Below are positions 14,477-22,802 of a stretch of 35,325 nt of DNA, in pieces. The notes under the pieces were generated by a model that saw nothing but the letters and a program-made list of their open reading frames with translations, had not been told where the DNA came from and made no database searches. A program made the position numbers and the translations under genes. This DNA is from an uncultured Prevotellaceae bacterium (GTDB lineage: Bacteria > Bacteroidota > Bacteroidia > Bacteroidales > Bacteroidaceae), in contig CALFJG010000064.1 of the NCBI GenBank assembly GCA_937877625.1, positions 1 through 35,325 on the forward strand. Direction: 5' to 3'. Positions within the stretch are counted from its first letter, which is position 1; every line of letters starts with the position of its first letter.

Positions 14477-15922
14477 TTAGCGTGCGAAAAATCTTTTGAG
14501 GTTAAAGTCGTGATAAAGAATATGGGCGAGGAAAGCCAGTATGCAAAGGCTATTGGCTGCGAGACGCGCCCAGAGAGGCCAGGTAGCAGGCACAATAGTC
14601 ATAAGCACAAAAAAGAAACCCGCGAGCAGCACGTATATGCCCATACTCCTAAGGGGATAACGTACAGGATAGTAGTGCTGTCCGATAAAATAGCTGAGTA
14701 CCAATGCCGTGCCGTAGCCCGCCACGCCGCCCCAGGCGCAAGCCATATAACCATAGCGTGGGATGCCCCAGATATTCACGCTAACAAGCACGGCACATCC
14801 CGCAAAGGCAAACAGCGCGTTCCAGAGAGTACGGTCGGTGAGCTTACACCAGAAAGCCACGTTGAAATACACACCCATCAATATCTCGGCCACCATAACG
14901 ATAGGCACCGTGCGAAGCCCCTCCCAATAGTCTTCGCGAATGAGATATTTGATTACATCCATATAACCCACCACCACAAGGAAAGCCAGGAGAGTGAAGA
15001 TAAGAAAGAACTTTGTGGCCCGTGCTTGGTCCTGGCGTACGTCGTTATTCTCTTGCCGGCTAAACACAAAGGGTTCGTAGGCGTAGCGAAAGGCTTGTGT
15101 AATCATCGCCATAATCATCGCCACCTTAACACACGCGCCGTAGATGCCAAGTTGCACCTTCCCCGCCTGGCCTTGCATCACGTGGGGGAAAATAATCTTG
15201 TCGGCAGTTTGATTGAGGATGCCCGCCAGTCCAAGGATAAGCACCGGCCAAGCGTAGGCCCACATCTTTTTCACCAGCGCGCGCTGCAACGTAGGACGAA
15301 AGCCCCGCAGCTCGGGAATAAGCAACAGCGCGGTGATAAGCGTACACACGAGGTTGGCATAGAACACATAACCGACGTGGATGCCGAAGCCTGCCACATA
15401 GCGCGGCAACACCACGAAGCACAACATATTAAGCCCTATGTTGAGCGCGATAGCAATGAGTTTTAGCGAGGCGAAACGCAGTGCGCGCTGCTGATAGCGC
15501 AGATAGCCGAAGGGCATACACAGGAAGGCATCTACCGCGACGCACAAAGCCATCACCATTACGTAGTCGGGGTGCGCTGCATAGCCCATCGCCTGGCTGA
15601 TAGAGCCTAAGAACAAAGCGACAAGCACAACGAAGAGCGAATCGACCAAGCCCACAAGGGTAAGAACCGTGTTATATATATGGCGTGTGTCGGCACCCGC
15701 TTTGTTTACAAAGCGAAAGAAAGTAGTCTCCATACCAAACGTCAGCAACACAAGGATAAGAGCCACGTAGGAATAGAGTTCGGTGACGATGCCATACTCT
15801 CCTCCCTGAGCGGCAAAGACACGCGTATAGAGCGGCACGAGCAGATAGTTGAGAAACCTACCTACGATACTGCTCAGTCCGTATATAACGCTGTCTTTTG
15901 CAAGAGACTTGAGATTGGCCAT
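14477..15922 (-). CDS. polysaccharide flippase (Wzx-like, MOP superfamily)
   Basis: This 481-residue integral membrane protein has about 12-14 hydrophobic segments. It begins MANLKSLAKDSVIYGLSSIV, followed by RFLNYLLVPLYTRVF, the typical N-terminus of polysaccharide-biosynthesis exporters in Bacteroidetes. Later segments include LILGLAGILNQTADKIIFPH, VGYMDVIKYLIREDYWEG and YVLLAGFFFVLMTIVP. Such proteins flip undecaprenyl-linked oligosaccharides across the inner membrane for O-antigen or capsule. I chose the ATG at 15922: the open frame upstream is a copy of the dispersed 85-bp repeat and overlaps the preceding gene. The transported glycan is unknown; no other glycan genes are directly adjacent. 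Confidence 0.85.
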   Translation of the reverse strand: MANLKSLAKDSVIYGLSSIVGRFLNYLLVPLYTRVFAAQGGEYGIVTELYSYVALILVLLTFGMETTFFRFVNKAGADTRHIYNTVLTLVGLVDSLFVVLVALFLGSISQAMGYAAHPDYVMVMALCVAVDAFLCMPFGYLRYQQRALRFASLKLIAIALNIGLNMLCFVVLPRYVAGFGIHVGYVFYANLVCTLITALLLIPELRGFRPTLQRALVKKMWAYAWPVLILGLAGILNQTADKIIFPHVMQGQAGKVQLGIYGACVKVAMIMAMITQAFRYAYEPFVFSRQENNDVRQDQARATKFFLIFTLLAFLVVVGYMDVIKYLIREDYWEGLRTVPIVMVAEILMGVYFNVAFWCKLTDRTLWNALFAFAGCAVLVSVNIWGIPRYGYMACAWGGVAGYGTALVLSYFIGQHYYPVRYPLRSMGIYVLLAGFFFVLMTIVPATWPLWARLAANSLCILAFLAHILYHDFNLKRFFAR

Positions 15923-15932
15923 AGTATGCTTG

Positions 15933-16014
15933 TTTGTTTTCAACAGACTTTTGCTCGCCAAGGCAAAGCTGAAGCAAGCTTCGCTTTGCACGTCTGACAT
16001 AACGCAAAAGTTCT
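15933..16014 (+). repeat. dispersed 85-bp repeat, copy 2
   Basis: The plus strand reads GTTTGTTTTCAACAGACTTT, TGCTCGCCAAGGCAAAGC, TGAAGCAAGCTTCGCTTTGC, CATAACGCAAAAGTTCTT, matching the minus strand of 2091-2175 block for block. It almost fills the 92-bp gap between the SpmAB stop and the flippase start. Confidence 0.7.
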
Positions 16015-17247
16015 TTAGGCGAAGAAGAAGTAGCAAATGGGTATCGCAGCGAGTACGCCGGCGAGGTCGGCGAGCAATCCGCAGGCAACAGCGTGGCGCG
16101 TGCGGCTGATGCCTACCGAGCCGAAATAAACGGCAAGGATATAGAACGTGGTATCGGTGGCTCCCTGGAACACACAACTCAGACGTCCGGCAAAACTATC
16201 TGCGCCGTGGGCGGTCATACAATCAACCATCATACCCCGCGCACCGCTGCCGCTGAGGGGTTTCATAATGGCAGTGGGCAGGGCTTCCACCCAACTGGCA
16301 TCGAAGCCGCACGCTGTCACGGCAGCCTTCACCCCATCAATAGCCCAGTCCATTGCTCCGCTGGCACGAAACACGCCGATGGCCACTAATATCGCCACAA
16401 GATACGGAATGATACGCACTGCGGTGTGGAAGCCCTCCTTAGCACCCTCCACAAAGGCATCGTACACGTTTACACGCTTACGCACACCGGCGAGGATAAA
16501 GGCCATAATGATAAGAAACAGCAGGATGTTGGCCGCGTTGGTTCCCACGAGGTTCATCGTAGCACTGTCTAACTTGCTAAAGCCCCAAATCATTGCCGCC
16601 ACGAAGAGCGACATACCGCCGAGCGTGAGCAACATCACGCGGTTTAACAAATTGATACGCTGATACAGACTCGTGACGACGATGCCGGCGAGCGTGCTGA
16701 AGAATGTGGCGATGAGGATTGGGATAAACACATCGGAGGGCTGCGCAGCACCGAGCTGTGCGCGATACACCATAACGCTGACAGGAATTAACGTCAGCCC
16801 GCTGGTATTTAGCACCAGAAACATAATCATCGGGTTGGAGGCGGTATCTTTCTTCGGATTGAGTTCCTGCATACCCTCCATGGCTTTTAAGCCGAGGGGT
16901 GTGGCGGCGTTGTCGAGGCCGAGCATATTGGCCGAGAGGTTCATAAAGATATTGCCTACCACGGGGTGGCCTTTGGGAATGTCGGGGAAGAGTTTGGCAA
17001 AGACAGGGCCGAGCAACCTTGCCAGGAAGTTTACCACGCCTCCTTTCTCGCCTATTTTCATCACGCCGAGCCATAGCGACAACACCCCTGTGAGGCCTAA
17101 GGAGATTTCGAAAGCTGTCTTTGAGGTGTCGAACGTGGAGTTCATTATGGCGGGAAAGACATCCGTGTCGCCAAAGACACAGAGCCTCACCAAGGCTATT
17201 GCAAAAGCCACGAGGAAAAAGCCTATCCAGATGTAGTTGAGTACCAT
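16015..17247 (-). CDS. SpmA-SpmB fusion (nucleoside-recognition domain membrane protein)
   Basis: This 410-residue inner-membrane protein fuses two halves that are separate genes, spmA and spmB, in Bacillus. The first half (about 1-200) starts MVLNYIWIGFFLVAFAIALV and includes HPVVGNIFMNLSANMLGLDN and ATPLGLKAMEGMQEL. The second half (about 230-410) includes VNVYDAFVEGAKEGFHTAVR, IIPYLVAILVAIGVFRASGA and PLSGSGARGMMVD. In Bacillus these proteins affect spore-core dehydration; Bacteroidales do not sporulate, so the role here is unknown, possibly transport of a small metabolite. The single-gene form is common in this phylum. The stop coincides with the edge of a repeat copy. It follows the LOG gene by 13 bp and is probably co-transcribed with it. 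Confidence 0.88.
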   Translation of the reverse strand: MVLNYIWIGFFLVAFAIALVRLCVFGDTDVFPAIMNSTFDTSKTAFEISLGLTGVLSLWLGVMKIGEKGGVVNFLARLLGPVFAKLFPDIPKGHPVVGNIFMNLSANMLGLDNAATPLGLKAMEGMQELNPKKDTASNPMIMFLVLNTSGLTLIPVSVMVYRAQLGAAQPSDVFIPILIATFFSTLAGIVVTSLYQRINLLNRVMLLTLGGMSLFVAAMIWGFSKLDSATMNLVGTNAANILLFLIIMAFILAGVRKRVNVYDAFVEGAKEGFHTAVRIIPYLVAILVAIGVFRASGAMDWAIDGVKAAVTACGFDASWVEALPTAIMKPLSGSGARGMMVDCMTAHGADSFAGRLSCVFQGATDTTFYILAVYFGSVGISRTRHAVACGLLADLAGVLAAIPICYFFFA

Positions 17248-17260
17248 AGCGTACGACGTG

Positions 17261-17806
17261 TTATGAGAGTAGTGCCTGCAACTCTGCGATATTGTTTACC
17301 ACAAAAAGGTGGTCGCGGTAGTTATGGCGTAGGAAGCCTTGACGATGCAGTTCGTCGAGCACACCGATTAGGCCGTTCCAAATGCCGCAGGCGTTATAGA
17401 GAACGAGCGACTTTGCCGTCGGAAGCCCGATAGCCACTTCGCCGAGTACGGTAAACAGTTCGTCGAGCGTGCCGATACCGCCGGGCAGTGCCAAGAGAAT
17501 GTCGCTCTCGCGGGTGAGAAGAGCTTTGCGCTCGGCCAGGTCGTGGCAGGGAATGGCACGGTTCATATATTTACTCTCTAAGCCGCGCTCGGTGATGATA
17601 CGTGGCACGATGCCCACGACGTTGCCTCCGGTGCGTTTCACCGCCTCAGCCAGCACCTCCATCAGTCCACAGGCAGAACCGCCGTAAACGAGCGTACGCC
17701 CTGACGTGCCAATCCACTCGCCCACTTCGCGGGTGGCGTGGATATACGTGGTGTCCAGCCCCTCGCGGGCGGAGAGGAACACACCGATGTTTTGGTAACG
17801 TGCCAT
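17261..17806 (-). CDS. LOG family protein (nucleoside 5'-monophosphate phosphoribohydrolase)
   Basis: This 181-residue cytoplasmic protein belongs to the LOG (lysine decarboxylase-like, TIGR00730) family. It has the nucleotide-binding loop LVYGGSACGLMEVLAEAV (about 39-56) and the family signature LPGGIGTLDELFTVLGE (about 107-123), with the catalytic Glu in TLDE. Characterised members cleave the N-glycosidic bond of cytokinin or AMP-type nucleotides to release the base and ribose-5-phosphate; older annotations as lysine decarboxylase are wrong. The ATG at 17806 (MARYQNIGVFLSAR) fits the family. The gene sits between RidA and SpmAB, all on the minus strand with short gaps, which suggests a housekeeping operon. 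Confidence 0.88.
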   Translation of the reverse strand: MARYQNIGVFLSAREGLDTTYIHATREVGEWIGTSGRTLVYGGSACGLMEVLAEAVKRTGGNVVGIVPRIITERGLESKYMNRAIPCHDLAERKALLTRESDILLALPGGIGTLDELFTVLGEVAIGLPTAKSLVLYNACGIWNGLIGVLDELHRQGFLRHNYRDHLFVVNNIAELQALLS

Positions 17807-17830
17807 AGCGAAATTAAGGCGATACTTTTT

Positions 17831-18208
17831 TTACCTCGTTGCGATGCACTCTATCTCTATGCGCACGCCTTTGGGCAAAGTCTTCACTGCCACGGCGGAG
17901 CGGGCGGGAGCAGGAGAGGAAAAGAACTTGGCATACTCGGCATTCATCTCGGCAAAATCATTCATATCAGCGAGGAACACCGTGGTCTTCACCACGTTGG
18001 CGAGCGACAGGCCGACGGCAGATAGGATGTTACCGGCATTGGTAAGGCAGCGGTTGGTGAGCTCGCCGATAGTGCCTTCTACAAGTTCACCCGTGGCAGG
18101 ATTGATGGGGATTTGTCCGCTCACAAAAACGAACCCGTTGGCTTCAATAGCCTGACTGTAAGGCCCTATTGCGGCGGGAGCGGAGGAGGTGGAGATGGGA
18201 GTTTTCAT
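17831..18208 (-). CDS. ridA: RidA family deaminase
   Basis: This 125-residue protein is a full-length RidA (YjgF/YER057c) member, which hydrolyses reactive enamine/imine intermediates released by PLP enzymes. The N-terminal APAAIGPYSQAIEANGFVFV, SGQIPINPATGELV, and the C-terminal PAPARSAVAVKTLPKGVRIE are conserved; the substrate carboxylate is bound by the Arg at about 103, and Glu at about 120 lies in the RIEIECIA strand. It forms cytoplasmic trimers in known cases. It is followed by the LOG gene 24 bp downstream and preceded, after 89 bp, by DPP IV. Confidence 0.93.
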   Translation of the reverse strand: MKTPISTSSAPAAIGPYSQAIEANGFVFVSGQIPINPATGELVEGTIGELTNRCLTNAGNILSAVGLSLANVVKTTVFLADMNDFAEMNAEYAKFFSSPAPARSAVAVKTLPKGVRIEIECIATR

Positions 18209-18257
18209 AAGAGTTGTTAGGTTTTAGGCGGATTTTAGTTAAGGTGCAGTAAGTATA

Positions 18258-18288
18258 ACAAACGAGGTGCAGCCGTACCCTGTAAGGG
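18258..18288 (+). repeat. 31-bp motif, copy 1
   Basis: ACAAACGAGGTGCAGC followed by CGTACCCTGTAAGGG matches 26672-26702 at about 25 of 31 positions by eye. It lies between the DPP IV stop and the ridA start. The CCCTGTAAGGG part recalls the CCCTGCAAGGG in the junction hairpins. Confidence 0.45.
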
Positions 18289-18297
18289 CAGCAGCAT

Positions 18298-20499
18298 TTA
18301 TTGATTATTGCTGAGCGGTTTGAGGTAGTCCTCGAAATAGCGAGTAATTCTTTCGTGTAGGTGTTCGTAGTCGTGTCCAGACATATTGTGTCCCCCGCCA
18401 GGATAGACGAAGAAGTCGGGCTGTGTACCGGCATTTTGACAGGCTCGCAGGAAAGCCAGCGAATGTTGTGGCACACAGGTGGGGTCGTTGTAGCCGATGA
18501 TGATTTGCAGACGTCCTTTAAGATTTCCGGCCTTGGGCAGCAACGACGAGCTTTCATAGCCTTGCGGGTTTTCCTGCGGGGTGTCCATATACCGCTCGCC
18601 GTACATCACTTCGTAGTAGCGCCAGTCGATGACGGGGCCGCCGGCCACACCCACCTTGAAAACATCAGGATAGGTGAGCATCAGGTTTGTGGTCATAAAG
18701 CCCCCGAAGCTCCATCCGTGTACGCCGAGCCGGTTGGCATCAACATAGGGCAGACTTTTGAGGAAAGCCACGCCTTGCATCTGGTCGCGCATCTCTTCGT
18801 CGCCGAGGTGTCGGAAGGTGACGCTTTCAAACTCAAAGCCGCGCTCGCTTGAGCCGCGATTGTCGAGTACAAAGACCACATAGCCGAGTTGCGCCATATA
18901 TATCTCCCAGCCGCGTGCGTCCCAGTTGCGCGCCTCATCGACGTTGCGCATGTGGGGGCCGCCATACACATAGACCACGGCGGGATATTTCTTCGTAGGG
19001 TCGAAGTTAGTAGGCTTCACTAAGCGATAATAGAGGTCGGTGACTCCGTCGGCGGCTTTGAGGCTACCGCCAGTGATTTCGGGCACGTCAAAGTTTGCCC
19101 ACGGGTCGGGGCTGTCGTGCACCACACGCAGCTGCTCTGGGTGACGGACATTCAGCACGTCGTAGCGACGTGTCACCTGTGGCGACGACCAGCGGTCGAA
19201 GATAAAGGCTCCACTCTGCGAGAGCGAGCCGTGGTGCACACCTTGCCCGCCGTCGAGCATCTGGCGTTTGCCCGACTTCACATCTACACTATAATAATTG
19301 ACGCGTACGGCAGAGTTCTCGCGGCTGGCAATGATGATACTCTTTTCCTTGGTGTTGAAACCGAGTACATCGGTCACCACAAAAGCTCCACTGGTGAGTT
19401 GGCGGAGCTCGCCTTTGTTTACATCGAAGAGATAGAGGTGGTTGTAGCCGTCGCGCTCGCTCTGATAGATAAACTTTGTGGCATCCCAGGGGAGGAACTG
19501 AATGGGGTGCTCGGGGTGTACATACTTTGGGTTCGTCTCGGTATAAAGCACGCGCTGGCGCGCTCCGGTTTGTGCATCGTAGCTCACGAGTTCGGCTTTG
19601 TCCTGCGAGCGCGGTAGTTCTATCATATATACCACTTTCTCATCGGGGCTCCAGGCGATGTTGGTGAAGTAGCGGTCGGTGGGGTCGCCCGCTTGCAGAT
19701 AGACGGTAGATGCCGTAGCGGGATTGAAGATACCTACGGTAACTTTGTGGCTCGTCTCGCCCGCCATAGGGTATTTGTCGGGGTCTTCCGTTGCGATACG
19801 GCTGCCGTCCTCGGTTTCTAAGAGCGATAAGTTGATGTTCACCTGAGGATAGTCCGTCACCATGCTCTGATCCATACGATAGAAAGCGAGCAACGTGCCT
19901 CGCGGGCTCCAGAACATTCCTTTGGTGATACCAAACTCATCGCGATGGACGCTTTGTCCGTAGAGCAGTTCGCGCGAGCCATCGGTGGTGACTTGCAAGT
20001 CGCGCCCGTCGGCGGTGCGAACGTAGAGGTTATAGTCGCGCACATAGGCCGTGCTGCGGGCGGGGAAGCAGAACTCCTGTGTGCCTTGCAAGCGTTCTTG
20101 TCTCCACACGGCAGTTTTCGTTTCCCAGTCGTAGAGCATCAAACCGCGTGCCGTGGGAACTAAGGCTTGTGGCTTTGTGGCATCGGGAAACGTGGCGTTC
20201 ATCAAGTTGAGCGCACGTCCGAAACCTGCCGCACCCACCTCATCGGCTCCGAAGAGGCGGGTAGACTGTTCTACGCCGTTCTCGTCTTGTATGAGAATGG
20301 CCGCGTCGGCCTCGAGGCGTACCAAGCGATCGCCCCAAAACTGACATTGTACGTAGTCGGGCTGGTAGTTCCAAAATTCTGTGCCTCCGTAGATGAGTTG
20401 TTCAAGCGTAAATCGTTGTTTCTGTGCCATAACGGGGAGAGTCATTACGACGAGTGTCAGGAGCGTGAACACCGTTCGGGCGATGGGGTTAGTTCTCAT
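18298..20499 (-). CDS. S9 family dipeptidyl peptidase IV
   Basis: The 733-residue serine peptidase removes X-Pro or X-Ala dipeptides from peptide N-termini and acts in the periplasm or at the surface. The signal peptide is MRTNPIARTVFTLLTLVVMT, then LPVMAQ. A beta-propeller domain follows (about 30-470, with repeated motifs such as GMFWSPRGTLLAFYRMDQS and VVYMIELPRSQDKAEL), then an alpha/beta-hydrolase domain with YVYGGPHMRNV, the nucleophile in HGWSFGGFMT (about S597), Asp in GYNDPTCVPQHS (about D672) and His in YPGGGHNM (about H704). The ATG at 20499 overlaps the upstream stop by 11 nt (ATGAGAACTAA); the ATG at 20514 would add five residues. Such peptidases support growth on proteins and peptides in oral and gut Bacteroidales. 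Confidence 0.9.
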   Translation of the reverse strand: MRTNPIARTVFTLLTLVVMTLPVMAQKQRFTLEQLIYGGTEFWNYQPDYVQCQFWGDRLVRLEADAAILIQDENGVEQSTRLFGADEVGAAGFGRALNLMNATFPDATKPQALVPTARGLMLYDWETKTAVWRQERLQGTQEFCFPARSTAYVRDYNLYVRTADGRDLQVTTDGSRELLYGQSVHRDEFGITKGMFWSPRGTLLAFYRMDQSMVTDYPQVNINLSLLETEDGSRIATEDPDKYPMAGETSHKVTVGIFNPATASTVYLQAGDPTDRYFTNIAWSPDEKVVYMIELPRSQDKAELVSYDAQTGARQRVLYTETNPKYVHPEHPIQFLPWDATKFIYQSERDGYNHLYLFDVNKGELRQLTSGAFVVTDVLGFNTKEKSIIIASRENSAVRVNYYSVDVKSGKRQMLDGGQGVHHGSLSQSGAFIFDRWSSPQVTRRYDVLNVRHPEQLRVVHDSPDPWANFDVPEITGGSLKAADGVTDLYYRLVKPTNFDPTKKYPAVVYVYGGPHMRNVDEARNWDARGWEIYMAQLGYVVFVLDNRGSSERGFEFESVTFRHLGDEEMRDQMQGVAFLKSLPYVDANRLGVHGWSFGGFMTTNLMLTYPDVFKVGVAGGPVIDWRYYEVMYGERYMDTPQENPQGYESSSLLPKAGNLKGRLQIIIGYNDPTCVPQHSLAFLRACQNAGTQPDFFVYPGGGHNMSGHDYEHLHERITRYFEDYLKPLSNNQ

Positions 20500-22012
20500 C
20501 GGTTTTGTTGTCATGGTTATAAGGTTTATGGTATGGTTTTCGCTGCTTATTGAAGTGTTTCCCGTTTGCGTCATCGCGTTTTCTAAAAGGCTTGCGTTCG
20601 TTGGTGGTAAAGCGACTGCCTCGCTCCGCTTTCTCGGCTTCGCGGCGGAGGCGTGCCTCGTGGCGTGCCTTGCCTTCTTGATAGTGTCCGAACTCGTGGT
20701 GTCGCCTCCGCAGGGCGATGAAGTTGGGGTTCTCTTCTAAGAAGTCGTCATCGGCGTAGTGGTCGCGCTCCTCCAAGCGTTTCTTAAACTCCTCGCGATG
20801 TGTACGAAAACTGCGACGGTCGGCCATGTGGCGGCGCTCGTCATCGGTTTTCATCTCTCCGCCCTCGGCGCGAAAGTCTTTGAGACGTCCCTCAAAGATT
20901 TGGTACTTGCGCAAGTCGCAGTCTATTTTTCCGTTGAAAAGTTGATAACGCACGCTGTGGCGCATACCTATCTTACGCAGGAGTTCTTCACGCGAGGAAA
21001 TCACCCAAGCGGTGCCGCCGGTGAAAGCATTCTTTAGTCGCTCTCCCAAGACGCTGTAAAGGTCGAGCAGTCCTTGCGACGGCAAACGGTCGCCATAGGG
21101 CGGGTTGGTTACCATTGTGGCGGGTTCGGCGGGCTGTTCAAAATCGCACACGTCGCGCTCCACCACAGACACACAGTCGCCGACGCCAGCACGCGCCACG
21201 TTTTTCTCGGTGGCTCTCACGGCAGCGATGTCGCGGTCGGAGCCATAGATATGGTGTGTAAACTCACGCTCGCGGCTGTCGTCTTCGTAGATACGCGAGA
21301 GGAGTTCGCTGTCAAAGTCGGGCCAGTTCTCGAAAGCAAACTTTTTGCGGAAGATGCCGGGTGCTATACCTTTGGCTATGAGTGCTGCCTCGATGAGCAG
21401 TGTGCCGCTCCCACAGAAAGGGTCGTAGAAATCGGTGTCGCCTCTCCATCCGCTGAGCAACAGGATACCAGCGGCAAGCACCTCGTTGATAGGCGCGTCA
21501 ACGGTAGCCACACGATAACCGCGCTGGTGGAGGCTCTCGCCGCTGCTGTCTAAGGAGAGGGTACACAGGCCTTCGCTGGCATGTAGGTTGAGGCTGATGT
21601 CGGGGTTGGAGATTGAAACGGCGGGGCGTTTACCCGTTGTTTCGCGAAAATAATCTACGATAGCGTCTTTTACGCGATAGGTGACAAAGCGTGAGTTCGG
21701 GAAATCCTCGCCTTTTGTTACGCTATTCACACAAAACGTCTTGCCCGGGGCTATTAGCGTTTCCCACTGAAAACGTTTCACCACGTTATAAATCTCGTCG
21801 GGCGAGGCGGCACGAAATGTGAGAATAGGCTTGAGGACACGCACTGCTGTACGCAAGCAGAAGTTGGCGCGATAGAGCATCTCTTTGTTTCCGCTGAAGG
21901 ACACCATACGGTTTCCTATTTGCACATCATTGGCTCCAAGTTCTATCAATTCGCCCGCCAAAACCGCTTCCAGTCCGTGGAACGTTTTGGCAATAAGAGT
22001 TGTTTCGTTCAT
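20489..22012 (-). CDS. rlmL: THUMP-domain 23S rRNA methyltransferase (RlmL-like)
   Basis: This 507-residue protein has an N-terminal ferredoxin-like/THUMP region (about 1-160: FHGLEAVLAGELIELGANDV, VSISNPDISLNLHASEGLCT) and a class I SAM methyltransferase domain (FYDPFCGSGTLLIEAALIAK, then MVTNPPYGDRLPSQG with the catalytic NPPY). This corresponds to the RlmL half of E. coli RlmKL, which makes m2G2445 in 23S rRNA; the RlmK half is absent. After about residue 385 comes a highly charged tail rich in Arg, Lys, His and Glu (RRRHHEFGHYQEGKARHEAR, FRKRDDANGKHFNKQRKPYH), probably disordered and RNA-binding. The start at 22012 is only 8 nt from a -7 box, so the message may be leaderless. Confidence 0.88.
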   Translation of the reverse strand: MNETTLIAKTFHGLEAVLAGELIELGANDVQIGNRMVSFSGNKEMLYRANFCLRTAVRVLKPILTFRAASPDEIYNVVKRFQWETLIAPGKTFCVNSVTKGEDFPNSRFVTYRVKDAIVDYFRETTGKRPAVSISNPDISLNLHASEGLCTLSLDSSGESLHQRGYRVATVDAPINEVLAAGILLLSGWRGDTDFYDPFCGSGTLLIEAALIAKGIAPGIFRKKFAFENWPDFDSELLSRIYEDDSREREFTHHIYGSDRDIAAVRATEKNVARAGVGDCVSVVERDVCDFEQPAEPATMVTNPPYGDRLPSQGLLDLYSVLGERLKNAFTGGTAWVISSREELLRKIGMRHSVRYQLFNGKIDCDLRKYQIFEGRLKDFRAEGGEMKTDDERRHMADRRSFRTHREEFKKRLEERDHYADDDFLEENPNFIALRRRHHEFGHYQEGKARHEARLRREAEKAERGSRFTTNERKPFRKRDDANGKHFNKQRKPYHKPYNHDNKTDEN

Positions 22013-22020
22013 ACAGGGTG

Positions 22021-22028
22021 CAAAGATA
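22021..22028 (-). promoter_or_regulatory. -7 box immediately upstream of rlmL
   Basis: CAAAGATA is TATCTTTG on the minus strand and lies 8 nt before the ATG. The surrounding CCTTGCACTATCTTTGC is identical to the fumarase promoter core at 25751-25767. The -33 region is weak. Confidence 0.45.
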
Positions 22029-22191
22029 GTGCAAGGACGGCAAATGAGCGTTATGGGCGGTAGTTTTCCTTGCCGGCACCATACGCCATTGGTGCGAAGA
22101 ATATCCGTTGTTTGGTCAGCAACAAAACGTATTTTTCAACTATCTGTCTTCTTCTAAGAGACAATTGCGCAAAGCCGAAGACAAGTGTTTT

Positions 22192-22222
22192 TCGCCGTTT
22201 CGCCGCAAAGAAAAAACGGCGA
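22192..22222. other. hairpin in the rlmL-HU intergenic region
   Basis: TCGCCGTTT (22192-22200) pairs perfectly with AAACGGCGA (22214-22222). A direct repeat GCCGAAGACA (22174, 22238) surrounds it. The 391-bp divergent gap 22013-22403 otherwise holds only promoter sequences; I see no gene there. The role is unknown. Confidence 0.35.
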
Positions 22223-22320
22223 TTTACAGGCGCAAAACGCCGAAGACACGTGGTTTTATGGGGGGTTGGGGCGAAAAAAGTTCAAAAAAAAGGCTATGTG
22301 CGCATTTTGTAGAAAAAAAG

Positions 22321-22353
22321 TTTGGTAACAACATAATGATTGTTATATATTTG
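22321..22353 (+). promoter_or_regulatory. promoter of the HU gene
   Basis: TTTG (22321-22324), 21 bp, TATATTTG (22346-22353) matches the Bacteroidetes consensus perfectly. The HU start is 50 bp downstream with an AT-rich leader, consistent with high expression. Confidence 0.8.
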
Positions 22354-22403
22354 CAGTGTGATTAAGCACAATATCACCTTTATTTTAATTATACTCAAAC
22401 ATT

Positions 22404-22676
22404 ATGAACAAGACTGAACTCGTTGCTCAGATTGCAGAAGCTAGCGGACTGAGCAAGGTAGCCGCTAAGGCTGCGCTTGATGCAGCTCTTGAAGCTGTGA
22501 AGGCCGCTCTCGTTAAGGGCGACAAAGTTGCACTCATCGGTTTTGGCACACTTTCCGTGGCCGAGCGTCCCGCCCGTGAGGGTATCAACCCCGCTACGAA
22601 AGAGAAAATCACGATTGCTGCTCGCAACGTGGTTAAGTTCAAGGCTGGTGCTGAACTCGCTGCTGCTGTCAACTAA
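22404..22676 (+). CDS. hup: HU family DNA-binding protein
   Basis: The 90-residue product is a full HU/IHF-fold protein that bends and compacts DNA as a dimer in the nucleoid. The helices MNKTELVAQIAEASGLSKVA and AALDAALEAVKAALVKGDKV are followed by the DNA-clasping beta arm GFGTLSVAERPAREGINPAT and the last strand VVKFKAGAELAAAVN. The arm carries the conserved R-x-GxNP-T pattern with the intercalating Pro in INPAT. It is a single-gene unit with a strong promoter and a strong terminator. HU rather than IHF is favoured by the generic arm, though the two cannot always be told apart. Confidence 0.95.
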   Translation: MNKTELVAQIAEASGLSKVAAKAALDAALEAVKAALVKGDKVALIGFGTLSVAERPAREGINPATKEKITIAARNVVKFKAGAELAAAVN

Positions 22677-22703
22677 TCTGCTGCAACATTACAATGTATT
22701 TTG

Positions 22704-22738
22704 CCGCGCCACCCACAAAAGGTGGCGCGGTCTGTTTT
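22704..22738 (+). terminator. terminator after the HU gene
   Basis: CCGCGCCACC (22704-22713) pairs perfectly with GGTGGCGCGG (22721-22730) around a 7-nt loop and is followed by TCTGTTTT. It is a standard intrinsic terminator. Confidence 0.85.
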
Positions 22739-22768
22739 GCTAAAAAAAAAGGAAAACCGCTTAATTGC

Positions 22769-22798
22769 TTGGAGTTTGCGCCGCAGTGATTATCTTTG
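22769..22798 (+). promoter_or_regulatory. promoter of the lipid A acyltransferase gene
   Basis: TTG (22769-22771), 19 bp, TATCTTTG (22791-22798) is close to consensus. The ATG at 22803 begins 4 nt after the -7 box, so transcription would start at or within the start codon. Confidence 0.6.
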
Positions 22799-22802
22799 CA
22801 CT

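Noticed and set aside
15923..16177. 85-codon N-terminal extension of the flippase
   Set aside because: It overlaps the SpmAB gene and is encoded by a repeat copy; the family begins at MANLKSLAKDS.
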